The notes under the pieces: model-generated
The model's database searches: none
Seen by the model: the letters and a program-made list of their open reading frames with translations, nothing else
What the model was told of the DNA's origin: nothing
Shown: in pieces, positions 57,080-64,000 of the stretch
Numbering within the stretch: the first letter of the stretch is position 1
How the letters are laid out: the number at the start of each line of letters is the position of its first letter
NCBI RefSeq assembly: GCF_023715685.1
Contig: NZ_JAMBOQ010000001.1
Coordinates: forward strand, 806,001-870,000
DNA: 64,000 nucleotides
Source: Priestia aryabhattai
GTDB lineage: Bacteria; Bacillota; Bacilli; Bacillales; Bacillaceae_H
Direction: 5' to 3'
Translations under genes and position numbers: made by a program

Positions 57080-57460
57080 CAATTTGTTACTCTTCGTAAA
57101 GAAGGGTACGGTCATTTCTGCCGTACTCTTACACTTTCATGTAAGATCAGACTATATCATCAAAGAAGAAAATTCCTTTGTCTCGTGCCCCATAACCACG
57201 TTGCCGTTTGCTATGGTTTACTCCTTCCTTTGCTTCCATCATAACACCTACTTTATTCACTAAAGTTTTATTACATTAGAACTTTTAGGAAGTTTCAATA
57301 GTCGTTGAACCTTTATCTTCGTTTCCAAAGACACTTGGCTGCTGATTGCCCAATCTTTCCTCTTTTCTAACCATCACGCTCATCGTTGCCGATCACGTTG
57401 TGGTGAAGAAAGCTCTAAGGGTGTTCCAGCAATTCACGAGATTACGTCGCCGGTTTGTTA
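57080..57460 (-). ncRNA. Group I self-splicing intron in nrdJ (381 nt, subgroup IA2-like)
   Basis: Core segments in order on the minus strand: P AATTGCTGGAACACCCT (intron nt 27-43), Q AATCAGCAGCC (114-124), R GTTCAACGACTA (151-162) and S GATATAGTCTGA (303-314). P7 forms from GACTA and TAGTC. The guide GCGACG (nt 11-16) pairs with exon CGUCGU, ending in the U-G wobble at the 5' splice site; AACC just before it can form P10 with the exon GGGG. The intron ends in G (nt 381). P7.1 (AACTT...AAGTT) and a P9 hairpin (GTACGG/CCGTAC) are visible. The intron's first codon read in frame is a stop. No homing endonuclease ORF. Confidence 0.93.
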
Positions 57461-58249
57461 ACGACGCGACCCACCTTGCTCAACAAGATGCGTCAGTTTA
57501 GCAATATCATCCAACCATGAAACCGAACCAGATGATTTGCCGTTTACACCGCGAGCCAGCGTGTTGCGCGGGCGAAGAGTTGAACCATTCGTTCCAACAC
57601 CGCCTCCGCGGCTCATAATTTCCATTACTTGTTTGCGGTGTTCTGAAATACCTTCACGTGAATCTTTTACATAAGGCATTACGTAACAGTTGAAATACGT
57701 TACGTCTGTATCAGCTCCTGCACCGTAAAGAACGCGGCCAGCTGGTACAAAGTTTAGCTGAACAAGCTCTTGATAGAACTTTTCAAACCACTCTTTGCGC
57801 TTTTCTTCCGTTTTTTCAACCGAAGCTAAGCCTGTTGCATTACGTTTCGCAATTTGCTCGTAGAAGACTTCTAGAGGCTTTTCAATTACATCTAGCGAAC
57901 GAGTAATTAACCCTTTTTCTGCTTCATCAGGCGATAAAGCACCTCTAAACTCATCTTCTACCTTGACAACAGCGGTCTTTTGCTCAAAATTAATGCTTTC
58001 CACATAGCCAAGTCCTCGTGCTGGAAATTTTGGATCTTCCTTTACTGTTAGAACAACAAAATCTCCTTCTGATAACGTTAATTTTTCCGTATCTTTAAAC
58101 GCATAGCGGTCTAACATTACCAATCTTGAAACACCTTTATGAGTCAACTTCATATCCGGTGTAATCGGATGTACTTGCGGAAAGCGTTCAATATCTGAAT
58201 TGAGCTTTTCAACATTCATATTCACTTTTTGATTTAACAAAACAGTCAT
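57461..58249 (-). CDS. nrdJ: Adenosylcobalamin-dependent ribonucleotide reductase NrdJ, exon 1 (N-terminal 263 residues)
   Basis: 5' exon of nrdJ. It encodes the N-terminal region through VTYFNCYVMPYVKDSREGIS (first active-site Cys), GGVGTNGSTLRPRN and LVEQGGSRR. Unspliced mRNA would stop at TAA in the intron directly after SRR, so the gene is functional only after splicing. Start MTVLLNQKV is 8 bp after AAGGAG; a GTG two codons upstream is too close. Upstream lie a 15-bp perfect hairpin and two NrdR-like boxes. The gene stands between lipM and mntR, where B. subtilis has none, so it is an accessory insertion. Confidence 0.93.
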
Positions 58250-58289
58250 TCTCACAACTCCTTACCTATCGAACATCTATAAATTTATT

Positions 58290-58320
58290 AACTCTTTTTC
58301 CTTTAAAAGGAAAAAGAGTT
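58290..58320 (-). other. 15-bp perfect inverted repeat in the nrdJ leader
   Basis: Arms 58290-58304 and 58306-58320 (AACTCTTTTTCCTTT and complement) around one A. On the plus strand it is followed by T, so it also resembles a plus-strand terminator; on the minus strand it would be a leader hairpin about 40 bp before the nrdJ start. Confidence 0.55.
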
Positions 58321-58364
58321 TTTCAATCAACTATCAATAACTTACCACACGGCTCGGACGAATT

Positions 58365-58406
58365 CAATATATAGTATTTGACACTTATCCAAACATCTAC
58401 ATATAG
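58365..58406 (-). promoter_or_regulatory. Tandem NrdR-like boxes upstream of nrdJ
   Basis: Box 1 CAATATATAG (58365-58374) matches the NrdR core CWATATATWG exactly. Box 2 CTACATATAG (58397-58406) matches 9 of 10. They are 32 bp apart, the spacing of three helical turns usual for paired NrdR boxes. Flanking bases match less well. The 110-bp span around them holds the nrdJ promoter, which I could not place precisely. No cobalamin riboswitch was seen. Confidence 0.6.
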
Positions 58407-58507
58407 AAGGGTGTCAAGTGAAATATTTTTTTTTTCGTAAAAAAAGTGTTTGACTTTTCTTCCCTATGTATTCTATTAGCCAAGAATTATTTCTAAAAAT
58501 TCCAATA

Positions 58508-58538
58508 AAAAGTGCAACTTATAAGAAGTTGCACTTTT
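58508..58538 (-). terminator. Terminator of lipM
   Basis: 13-bp stem AAAAGTGCAACTT (58508-58520) with its complement (58526-58538), 5-nt loop, T on the minus strand. Confidence 0.85.
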
Positions 58539-58560
58539 ATCTATTTCCCTCCACATCCGT

Positions 58561-59394
58561 TTAGCGCTTAAAGTTCCATTCATCCGATCCATACTTTGTG
58601 CGCGCTAGTTCTTCTACGTATGCTTCCTCTTCTTCAGACAGTGTATATGGTTCTAAATCAATATCAAGAGCTGAAGCAAATCCTTTATAAAACGCTTCTT
58701 TCGCTTCTTCAATAGAGATTTTGCGGCCCGCAATTGCATTAATCGCTACCGCTTTAGAACGAAATGCCCGCTGCATTCTTTCTTTAACGCGATCATTTGG
58801 ATAATTAAATACGCTGAATAATTTATCTTCATCAATCTCTAACAGGATAGAGCCGTGCTGTAAAATAACTCCTTTTTGTCTTGTTTGGGCACTTCCTGCA
58901 ATTTTGCGGCCCTCTACAACTAGTTCATACCAAGAAGGAGCGTCAAAACACACGGATGAACGAGGGTTTTTCAAACTATTTTTTTCTTCTTCTGAACGAG
59001 GAATAGCAAAATAAGCCTCGAGCCCTAACGAACGAAATCCTTCCAGTAAACCTTCAGAGATCACGCGATATGCTTCTGTAACTGTCTTAGGCATGTTAGG
59101 ATACTCTTCAGATACAATTACGCTGTAAGTAAGCTCTTCATCATGAAGCACGCCCCTGCCGCCCGTTGGACGTCTTACAAAGCCTAATCCTAATTCTTTT
59201 ACTTTATCAAAGTTAATTTCTTTTTCAGCTTTTTGAAAATAACCGATTGACAGCGTTGGAGGGTTCCATCCGTAAAAACGAATCGTAGGTGGAATTTCCC
59301 CTTTACTATGCCATTCTAATAACGCTTCATCTAACGCCATATTGTAATAAGGCGAACGGTTGTTGGAATCAATAAATCTCCACTTTGCTTTCAT
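58561..59394 (-). CDS. lipM: Octanoyl-[GcvH]:protein N-octanoyltransferase LipM
   Basis: 277-residue octanoyltransferase that moves octanoate from acyl carrier protein to GcvH in the lipoate assembly pathway. Catalytic Cys in [19 protein letters not shown] near residue 150; [19 protein letters not shown] and [19 protein letters not shown] bind the acyl chain. The lipoyl/biotin ligase fold is intact. It lies next to the glycine cleavage genes, whose GcvH is the usual lipoyl relay. Syntenic with B. subtilis yqhM/lipM. Confidence 0.95.
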   Translation of the reverse strand: MKAKWRFIDSNNRSPYYNMALDEALLEWHSKGEIPPTIRFYGWNPPTLSIGYFQKAEKEINFDKVKELGLGFVRRPTGGRGVLHDEELTYSVIVSEEYPNMPKTVTEAYRVISEGLLEGFRSLGLEAYFAIPRSEEEKNSLKNPRSSVCFDAPSWYELVVEGRKIAGSAQTRQKGVILQHGSILLEIDEDKLFSVFNYPNDRVKERMQRAFRSKAVAINAIAGRKISIEEAKEAFYKGFASALDIDLEPYTLSEEEEAYVEELARTKYGSDEWNFKR

Positions 59395-59557
59395 CTACCT
59401 CATCCTCAGCTATATGTAATATAAAAAATAAATCCGTTTTTTAGTCTACCAAAAGATTGGGCTAAGGAAAAGCAAAGAGCAACATAAAACTGTGAATTCA
59501 AATGTGGTAGTTTTTTCATTTTCGGGAAGAAATCCGCTAGATTCAAGGCAAAATCGC

Positions 59558-59587
59558 TTTACTTCTAATTTCATTCACTTATATAAT
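59558..59587 (+). promoter_or_regulatory. Candidate sigma-A promoter of yqhL
   Basis: TTTACT (59558-59563), 18-bp spacer, TATAAT (59582-59587), about 25 bp before the ribosome binding site. Confidence 0.5.
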
Positions 59588-59624
59588 AAGAGTATGGATT
59601 TTGTCGAAGAAAGGAAGAATCAGC

Positions 59625-60008
59625 ATGTCAGCAATTACAGCAGTACTCATTTTACTTGGAGTAATCATCATATACTCTGTCGTTATGTTCTTTTACCAAC
59701 GTCGCATAATGAAAACGTTAACTGAAGAAGAATTTCGCACCGGCTACCGCAAAGCACAGCTAGTTGATATTCGCGAACCGAATGAATTCGAGAACGGACA
59801 TATTTTAGGCGCACGAAATATTCCTCTTTCACAGTTCCGTATGCGCATTAAAGAATTTCGTCCAGATCAGCCAGTCTACATCTATTGTCAAAGCGGAATG
59901 CGCACAGGACGTGCAGCACAAATGCTTCGTCGCCACGGTGTCCAAGAAATCTATGATTTAAAAGGCGGCTTCAAAATGTGGAACGGTAAAGTAAAAAAGA
60001 AAAAATAA
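59625..60008 (+). CDS. yqhL: Rhodanese-like domain protein YqhL
   Basis: 127-residue protein with an N-terminal membrane segment (ITAVLILLGVIIIYSVVMFFY) and a cytoplasmic rhodanese domain. QLVDIREPNEFENGHILGARNIP is the start of the fold and the active-site loop is YIYCQSGMRTGRA (Cys near residue 86). It may handle persulfide sulfur or bind metabolites. Start ATG 7-8 bp after AAAGGAAG. Convergent with gcvPB. Confidence 0.9.
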   Translation: MSAITAVLILLGVIIIYSVVMFFYQRRIMKTLTEEEFRTGYRKAQLVDIREPNEFENGHILGARNIPLSQFRMRIKEFRPDQPVYIYCQSGMRTGRAAQMLRRHGVQEIYDLKGGFKMWNGKVKKKK

Positions 60009-60023
60009 TGGTATGTTATATAG

Positions 60024-60052
60024 AAAAACCTCGCCCAAAAGGCGAGGTTTTT
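60024..60052. terminator. Bidirectional terminator between yqhL and gcvPB
   Basis: 12-bp GC-rich stem AAAAACCTCGCC (60024-60035) with its complement (60041-60052), 5-nt loop. Confidence 0.88.
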
Positions 60053-60054
60053 TG

Positions 60055-61533
60055 TTAGACGTTTTGAACAGCCTGTTCTTTCTGATAACGAAGGACTGGT
60101 TTTCTCGCTGCCAGCGTTTCGTCAAGGCGCTTCACAACCGTTGTATGCGGAGCTTCCTGCACGACTTCAGGCGTCTCTTCTGCTTCTTTTGCAATTTGAA
60201 TCATCGCATCGATAAACGCGTCTAGCGTTTCTTTCGACTCCGTTTCCGTTGGTTCGATCATCATGCACTCTTCTACGATAAGCGGGAAGTAGATAGTCGG
60301 CGGATGATAGCCGAAATCAAGCAATCGTTTTGCGATATCCAATGTGCGCACGCCAAGCTTTTTCTGACGTTTTCCTGATAAAACAAATTCGTGCTTACAG
60401 TGACGGTCAAACGGCAGCTCATAGTGTTCTGCTAAACGACGCATCATATAGTTGGCATTTAACACGGCATTTTCCGTTACGGCTTTTAAGCCGTCTGGAC
60501 CCATTGAACGAATATACGTATAAGCGCGAACGTTGATACCGAAGTTTCCGTAAAACGGCTTTACGCGTCCAATTGACTGAGGACGGTTATAATCAAAGTG
60601 ATAGCCTTGTTCTGTTTTTACCAGCACTGGTTTAGGCAGATACGGAATTAAATCTGCTTTTACACCTACCGGGCCAGAACCAGGGCCTCCACCTCCATGA
60701 GGACCTGTAAAAGTTTTATGAAGGTTTAAATGAACAACGTCAAACCCCATATCTCCAGGACGAGCTTTACTTAATACTGCGTTTAAATTTGCACCATCAT
60801 AATAGAGCTTGCCACCTGCTGCGTGAACGATTTCCGCCATTTCTAAAATATCTTCTTCAAATAACCCTAGCGTATTTGGATTTGTCAACATTAAAGCAGC
60901 TGTATCAGCTCCTACTACGCGGCGTAAATCCTCTAAGTCCACTAAGCCATGTTCATTTGATTTCACCGTTACCGTTTCAAATCCTGCAACTGTTGCCGAA
61001 GCCGGGTTCGTTCCGTGAGCTGAGTCTGGAACAATGACTTTTGTTCGCTGCGTCTCACCATTTGCTTCGTGATAGGCACGAATCATCATAAGTCCGGTCC
61101 ACTCGCCATGAGCACCTGCTGCTGGCTGAAGTGTTACTTCATCCATTCCTGTAATTTCTGTTAAATGCTCTTGTAAATCATATAGAAGTTCGAGAGCACC
61201 TTGAACCGTTTGCTCATCTTGAAGCGGATGGATATGCGCAAATCCAGGAATGCGTGCTGCTTGTTCATTCACTTTTGGATTATATTTCATCGTACATGAA
61301 CCAAGCGGATAAAATCCTGAATCCACTCCGTGATTTCGTTTTGAAAGCGCTGTGTAATGACGCATAATATCAAGTTCTGATACTTCAGGAAGCTCAGGAG
61401 CTTCTGTACGCACATACGCTTTTCCAAGCAGTTCTTCAGCATTTACTTGCGGCACATCTAATTCAGGCAATGAATAGCCGATTCGCCCTTCTTTACTGCT
61501 TTCAAAAATAAGTGATTGATTTTGATTAAGCAT
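60055..61533 (-). CDS. gcvPB: Glycine dehydrogenase (decarboxylating) subunit 2
   Basis: 492-residue half of the P-protein that decarboxylates glycine with PLP. The PLP Lys is in [22 protein letters not shown] near residue 270. [14 protein letters not shown] and [14 protein letters not shown] are also typical. Start ATG ([10 protein letters not shown]) is 5-6 bp after GGGGGA and overlaps the gcvPA stop by 8 nt. Two in-frame upstream starts are unlikely. Last gene of gcvT-gcvPA-gcvPB. Confidence 0.96.
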   Translation of the reverse strand: MLNQNQSLIFESSKEGRIGYSLPELDVPQVNAEELLGKAYVRTEAPELPEVSELDIMRHYTALSKRNHGVDSGFYPLGSCTMKYNPKVNEQAARIPGFAHIHPLQDEQTVQGALELLYDLQEHLTEITGMDEVTLQPAAGAHGEWTGLMMIRAYHEANGETQRTKVIVPDSAHGTNPASATVAGFETVTVKSNEHGLVDLEDLRRVVGADTAALMLTNPNTLGLFEEDILEMAEIVHAAGGKLYYDGANLNAVLSKARPGDMGFDVVHLNLHKTFTGPHGGGGPGSGPVGVKADLIPYLPKPVLVKTEQGYHFDYNRPQSIGRVKPFYGNFGINVRAYTYIRSMGPDGLKAVTENAVLNANYMMRRLAEHYELPFDRHCKHEFVLSGKRQKKLGVRTLDIAKRLLDFGYHPPTIYFPLIVEECMMIEPTETESKETLDAFIDAMIQIAKEAEETPEVVQEAPHTTVVKRLDETLAARKPVLRYQKEQAVQNV

Positions 61534-62872
61534 GAAGATCCCCCAATTCATTTACAAGTTGGTCAATTTCCTCTTTTGTACGGAGCTCTGTAAAAGCAAG
61601 CAGCATATGATTTTCAAGCGCTTGGTTATCACGGCTAAGATCATAACCGCCAATTATTTTTGATGCTAATAAATGATTGTTTGCTTCTGTTACCGAAACA
61701 GGAAGCTTCACGACTAATTCGTTAAAAAACGGTCCTTCAAATGCTACATTTATCCCTTTTGCCTTTAACGCTTCATATGCATAATGCGTTTTTGATAAGT
61801 TTTGCAGCGCCATTTCTTTTACACCTTGCTTACCTAAAGCTGTCATTGCAACTGATGCCGCTAAAGCATTTAACGCTTGATTTGAACAAATGTTAGACGT
61901 CGCTTTATCGCGGCGTATATGCTGTTCACGAGCTTGAAGGGTTAAAACAAACCCTCGCTTACCGTTTTCATCCACAGTTTGCCCTACTAATCGCCCTGGA
62001 ATTTTTCGCATAAGCTTAGACGTAGTTGCAAAGTATCCGCAGTGTGGACCTCCAAATTGACTTGGAATACCAAATGGCTGTGCATCTCCAATAACAATAT
62101 CCGCTCCGAAGTCTCCAGGAGGTGTCAATAAGCCTAATGACAAAGGATTACTGGAAACAACAAACATGCATTTTTCTTGATGAGTAATTTCTTCAATTTC
62201 TTTTAACGGCTCGATTTGCCCGTAGAAATTTGGATATTGGACAATAACAGCTGCCACGTCATTTCCCATCTCTTTTTCTAATGCAATCATATCTGTTATG
62301 CCGTCTGCTGCAGGGATTTCTACCACTTCAATGTATTGACCCTTCGCATACGTTTTTAAAACATCTTTTGACTCAGGGTGAACGGCCGCAGAGACAAGTA
62401 CTTTTTTCTTTTTGGTTTGACCCGCACTAAGCATAGCGGCTTCTGCTAAAGCAGTTCCTCCGTCATACATAGAAGAATTGGCCACGTCCATTCCCGTTAA
62501 CTCACAAATCATTGTTTGAAATTCAAAGATGGCCTGAAGTTCTCCTTGAGAAATTTCTGGTTGATATGGAGTATAGGCCGTATAAAATTCCGAACGAGAA
62601 ATAACATGATCAACAATAACCGGCATGTAATGATCATAAACCCCTGCTCCTAAAAAAGAAGAATAGTCTTTTAAATGAGCATTTTTAGCAGCCATATTAT
62701 TTAATTCTTTTAATAGCTGAGGCTCTGAAGCAGCTTTTTTAATATTGTATTCTCCTTGAAAACGAACGCGCTGCGGAATATCTGAAAATAAATCATCAAC
62801 AGATGAAACACCAATTGCTGCTAACATTTGCTGCTGATCTTGTTCTGTCATTGGTAAATAGCGATGTAACAT
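61526..62872 (-). CDS. gcvPA: Glycine dehydrogenase (decarboxylating) subunit 1
   Basis: 448-residue partner of GcvPB, with [35 protein letters not shown] and [21 protein letters not shown]. It lacks the PLP Lys but completes the active site. 20 bp after gcvT, coupled to gcvPB by an 8-nt overlap. ATG after GGGAGGA. Confidence 0.96.
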   Translation of the reverse strand: MLHRYLPMTEQDQQQMLAAIGVSSVDDLFSDIPQRVRFQGEYNIKKAASEPQLLKELNNMAAKNAHLKDYSSFLGAGVYDHYMPVIVDHVISRSEFYTAYTPYQPEISQGELQAIFEFQTMICELTGMDVANSSMYDGGTALAEAAMLSAGQTKKKKVLVSAAVHPESKDVLKTYAKGQYIEVVEIPAADGITDMIALEKEMGNDVAAVIVQYPNFYGQIEPLKEIEEITHQEKCMFVVSSNPLSLGLLTPPGDFGADIVIGDAQPFGIPSQFGGPHCGYFATTSKLMRKIPGRLVGQTVDENGKRGFVLTLQAREQHIRRDKATSNICSNQALNALAASVAMTALGKQGVKEMALQNLSKTHYAYEALKAKGINVAFEGPFFNELVVKLPVSVTEANNHLLASKIIGGYDLSRDNQALENHMLLAFTELRTKEEIDQLVNELGDLHA

Positions 62873-62892
62873 GTTAAATTCCTCCCCAAAGC

Positions 62893-63999
62893 TTACTTTG
62901 AACGTTTATAAAAAGGTGTTGAAACCACTTTTGCCTTTAAGCGTTTTTTTCGAACCTGCACTTCCACTTCTTGACCAAGCTCTGAATACTCTGCTGATAA
63001 TAGCGCTAAACCGATGTTTTTCTTTAGTGTAGGTGACTGTGTACCTGTTGTCACAAACCCAATTTGCTCTTCGTCTGCAAATACTTCGTAACCGTGTCGT
63101 GGTATACCTTTATCAATCATTTCAATTCCTACTAATTTACGAGGCGCTCCGCTTTCACGCTGTTCTTTTAGCACTTCTTTTCCAATAAAGCTGTCTTTGT
63201 TTGTTTTTACTGCAAATCCAATTCGAGCTTCAATTGGCGTAATATCTTTTGAAAGCTCTTGGCCATATAAAGCCAAAGTAGCTTCAAAACGAAGTGTATC
63301 GCGAGCTCCTAATCCGCAAGGCAACACACCGTCAGCACTGCCTGCTTCTAAAATAGCCGTCCACAAGTGAGAGGCGTCAGCTGAAGAACAGTAAATTTCA
63401 AATCCATCTTCTCCGGTATATCCTGTACGTGAAACAAGAGCTTTTACATTCGCTACTTCTACATCATCAGCAAATGTAAATGGCTTTAATAAAGATAAGT
63501 TTTCGTTCGTTAAAGTTTGTAGAACTTTTTCTGCTAAAGGACCTTGTAAAGCTAGCTGTGCAATTTCATCAGATTGATTAACGAGCGTTACATCTCCTTG
63601 TTTGTGAGACGCTAACCACTCATAGTCTTTTTGAATATTAGCAGCATTTACGACTAGCAAATACTCTTGATCTGCTTTTTTATAAATAAGCAAATCATCT
63701 ACCGTGCCTCCGTCTTCATAACACATAGCCGTATACTGCGCTTTTCCATCTACGAGAGTAGAAGCGTCATTTGTCATCGTGTGCTGAAGAAAAGCTAAGC
63801 TATCAGCTCCTGTTACAAGAATTTCTCCCATATGAGAAACATCAAAAAGACCTGCCTTTGTACGTACAGCTTCATGCTCTTCTTTAATAGAAGAAAATTG
63901 AACTGGAAGAGCCCATCCACCAAAATCAATTGTTTTGGCACCATATTTTTGATAGGTATCATAAAGCGGCGTTTTGTTTAATTCTGTTGTCATATTCAT
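62893..63999 (-). CDS. gcvT: Glycine cleavage system aminomethyltransferase (T-protein)
   Basis: 368-residue tetrahydrofolate-dependent T-protein that takes the methylene from lipoyl-Gcv[52 protein letters not shown] and the C-terminal [17 protein letters not shown] are typical. The coding region reaches the right edge. The start is either the ATG at 63999 or one two codons on (63993); the ribosome binding site and any glycine riboswitch lie beyond the window. Confidence 0.95.
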   Translation of the reverse strand: MNMTTELNKTPLYDTYQKYGAKTIDFGGWALPVQFSSIKEEHEAVRTKAGLFDVSHMGEILVTGADSLAFLQHTMTNDASTLVDGKAQYTAMCYEDGGTVDDLLIYKKADQEYLLVVNAANIQKDYEWLASHKQGDVTLVNQSDEIAQLALQGPLAEKVLQTLTNENLSLLKPFTFADDVEVANVKALVSRTGYTGEDGFEIYCSSADASHLWTAILEAGSADGVLPCGLGARDTLRFEATLALYGQELSKDITPIEARIGFAVKTNKDSFIGKEVLKEQRESGAPRKLVGIEMIDKGIPRHGYEVFADEEQIGFVTTGTQSPTLKKNIGLALLSAEYSELGQEVEVQVRKKRLKAKVVSTPFYKRSK

Positions 64000-64000
64000 G

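Noticed and set aside
57080..57460. Homing endonuclease or intein in the interruption
   Set aside because: No ORF of useful length in any frame of the 381 nt, and the first in-frame codon is a stop, so it is not an intein.
55310..58255. nrdJ as a pseudogene or frameshifted pair of genes
   Set aside because: The break is exactly a 381-nt group I intron with readable core and splice pairing, and removing it gives one intact frame.
58250..58560. Cobalamin riboswitch before nrdJ
   Set aside because: No B12-box-like sequence or long paired leader found; only a simple palindrome and NrdR-like boxes.
63994..64000. Glycine riboswitch for gcvT
   Set aside because: Would lie beyond the right edge; only 1-7 bases upstream of the start are visible.
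1..64000. CRISPR arrays, rRNA/tRNA genes, prophage or IS elements
   Set aside because: No direct-repeat arrays, transposase-like proteins or tRNA/rRNA-like sequences noticed; the intron is the only mobile-type element seen.

Overview
The window is a low-GC Firmicute chromosome segment from a spore-forming Bacillaceae. Gene order follows the Bacillus subtilis yqj-yqi-yqh region (yqjEDC, artPQR, brxB, bkd operon, spo0A-spoIVB-recN-argR-yqxC-dxs-ispA-xseBA-nusB-yqhY-accCB-spoIIIA-yqhV-efp-yqhT-aroQ-yqhRQPO-mntR-lipM-yqhL-gcvPB/PA/T). Extra methylmalonyl-CoA mutase and B12-dependent ribonucleotide reductase genes suggest Priestia (Bacillus) megaterium or a close relative. That species call is inference. 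Almost all genes lie on the minus strand; the few plus-strand genes are small or sit at convergent terminators.

Layout, left to right. 1-2.3 kb: preT-preA pyrimidine reduction genes (preA cut by the edge) under a perfect cre box. 2.5-5.6 kb: M20 peptidase, acyl-CoA carboxyltransferase and methylmalonyl-CoA epimerase. 5.7-7.5 kb: a 31-residue Prli42-like membrane miniprotein, an L,D-transpeptidase and a FUSC-like membrane protein. 7.6-10.6 kb: arginine-type ABC transporter and bacilliredoxin BrxB. 10.8-16 kb: meaB, mcmA and mutA. 16-26.4 kb: the bkd operon (ptb, bcd, buk, lpdV, bkdAA, bkdAB, bkdB) behind a near-ideal sigma-54 promoter, with its activator BkdR upstream. 26.5-29.5 kb: small membrane and soluble proteins, a GDPD phosphodiesterase and a POT peptide transporter. 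29.7-43 kb: Spo0A, SpoIVB, RecN, ArgR, TlyA-like methyltransferase, Dxs, IspA, exonuclease VII, NusB, YqhY and AccBC. folD, which sits between nusB and xseA in B. subtilis, is absent. 43.4-48.7 kb: the spoIIIAA-AH operon. 48.7-55 kb: yqhV, efp, M24 peptidase, aroQ, yqhR/Q/P/O and mntR. 55.3-58.3 kb: nrdJ. 58.5-64 kb: lipM, yqhL and the glycine cleavage genes.

The most notable element is in nrdJ. The coding sequence is split by a 381-nt group I intron (57080-57460, minus strand). Its P, Q, R and S core segments are readable, a guide sequence pairs with the last six exon bases through a terminal U-G, and the exact boundaries restore the conserved SRRGAQ sequence in frame. The intron has no endonuclease ORF. 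Upstream of nrdJ are two NrdR-like boxes exactly 32 bp apart.

Metabolically, bkd products from valine and isoleucine can give propionyl-CoA. The carboxyltransferase (probably with a biotin carboxylase/carrier), epimerase, mutase and MeaB would convert it to succinyl-CoA. Both the mutase and NrdJ need adenosylcobalamin. Lipoylation (LipM) serves both the bkd E2 and the glycine cleavage system. A repeated inverted motif TGCAA-N4-TTGCA, twice upstream of the bkd sigma-54 promoter and once upstream of bkdR, is a good candidate BkdR operator.
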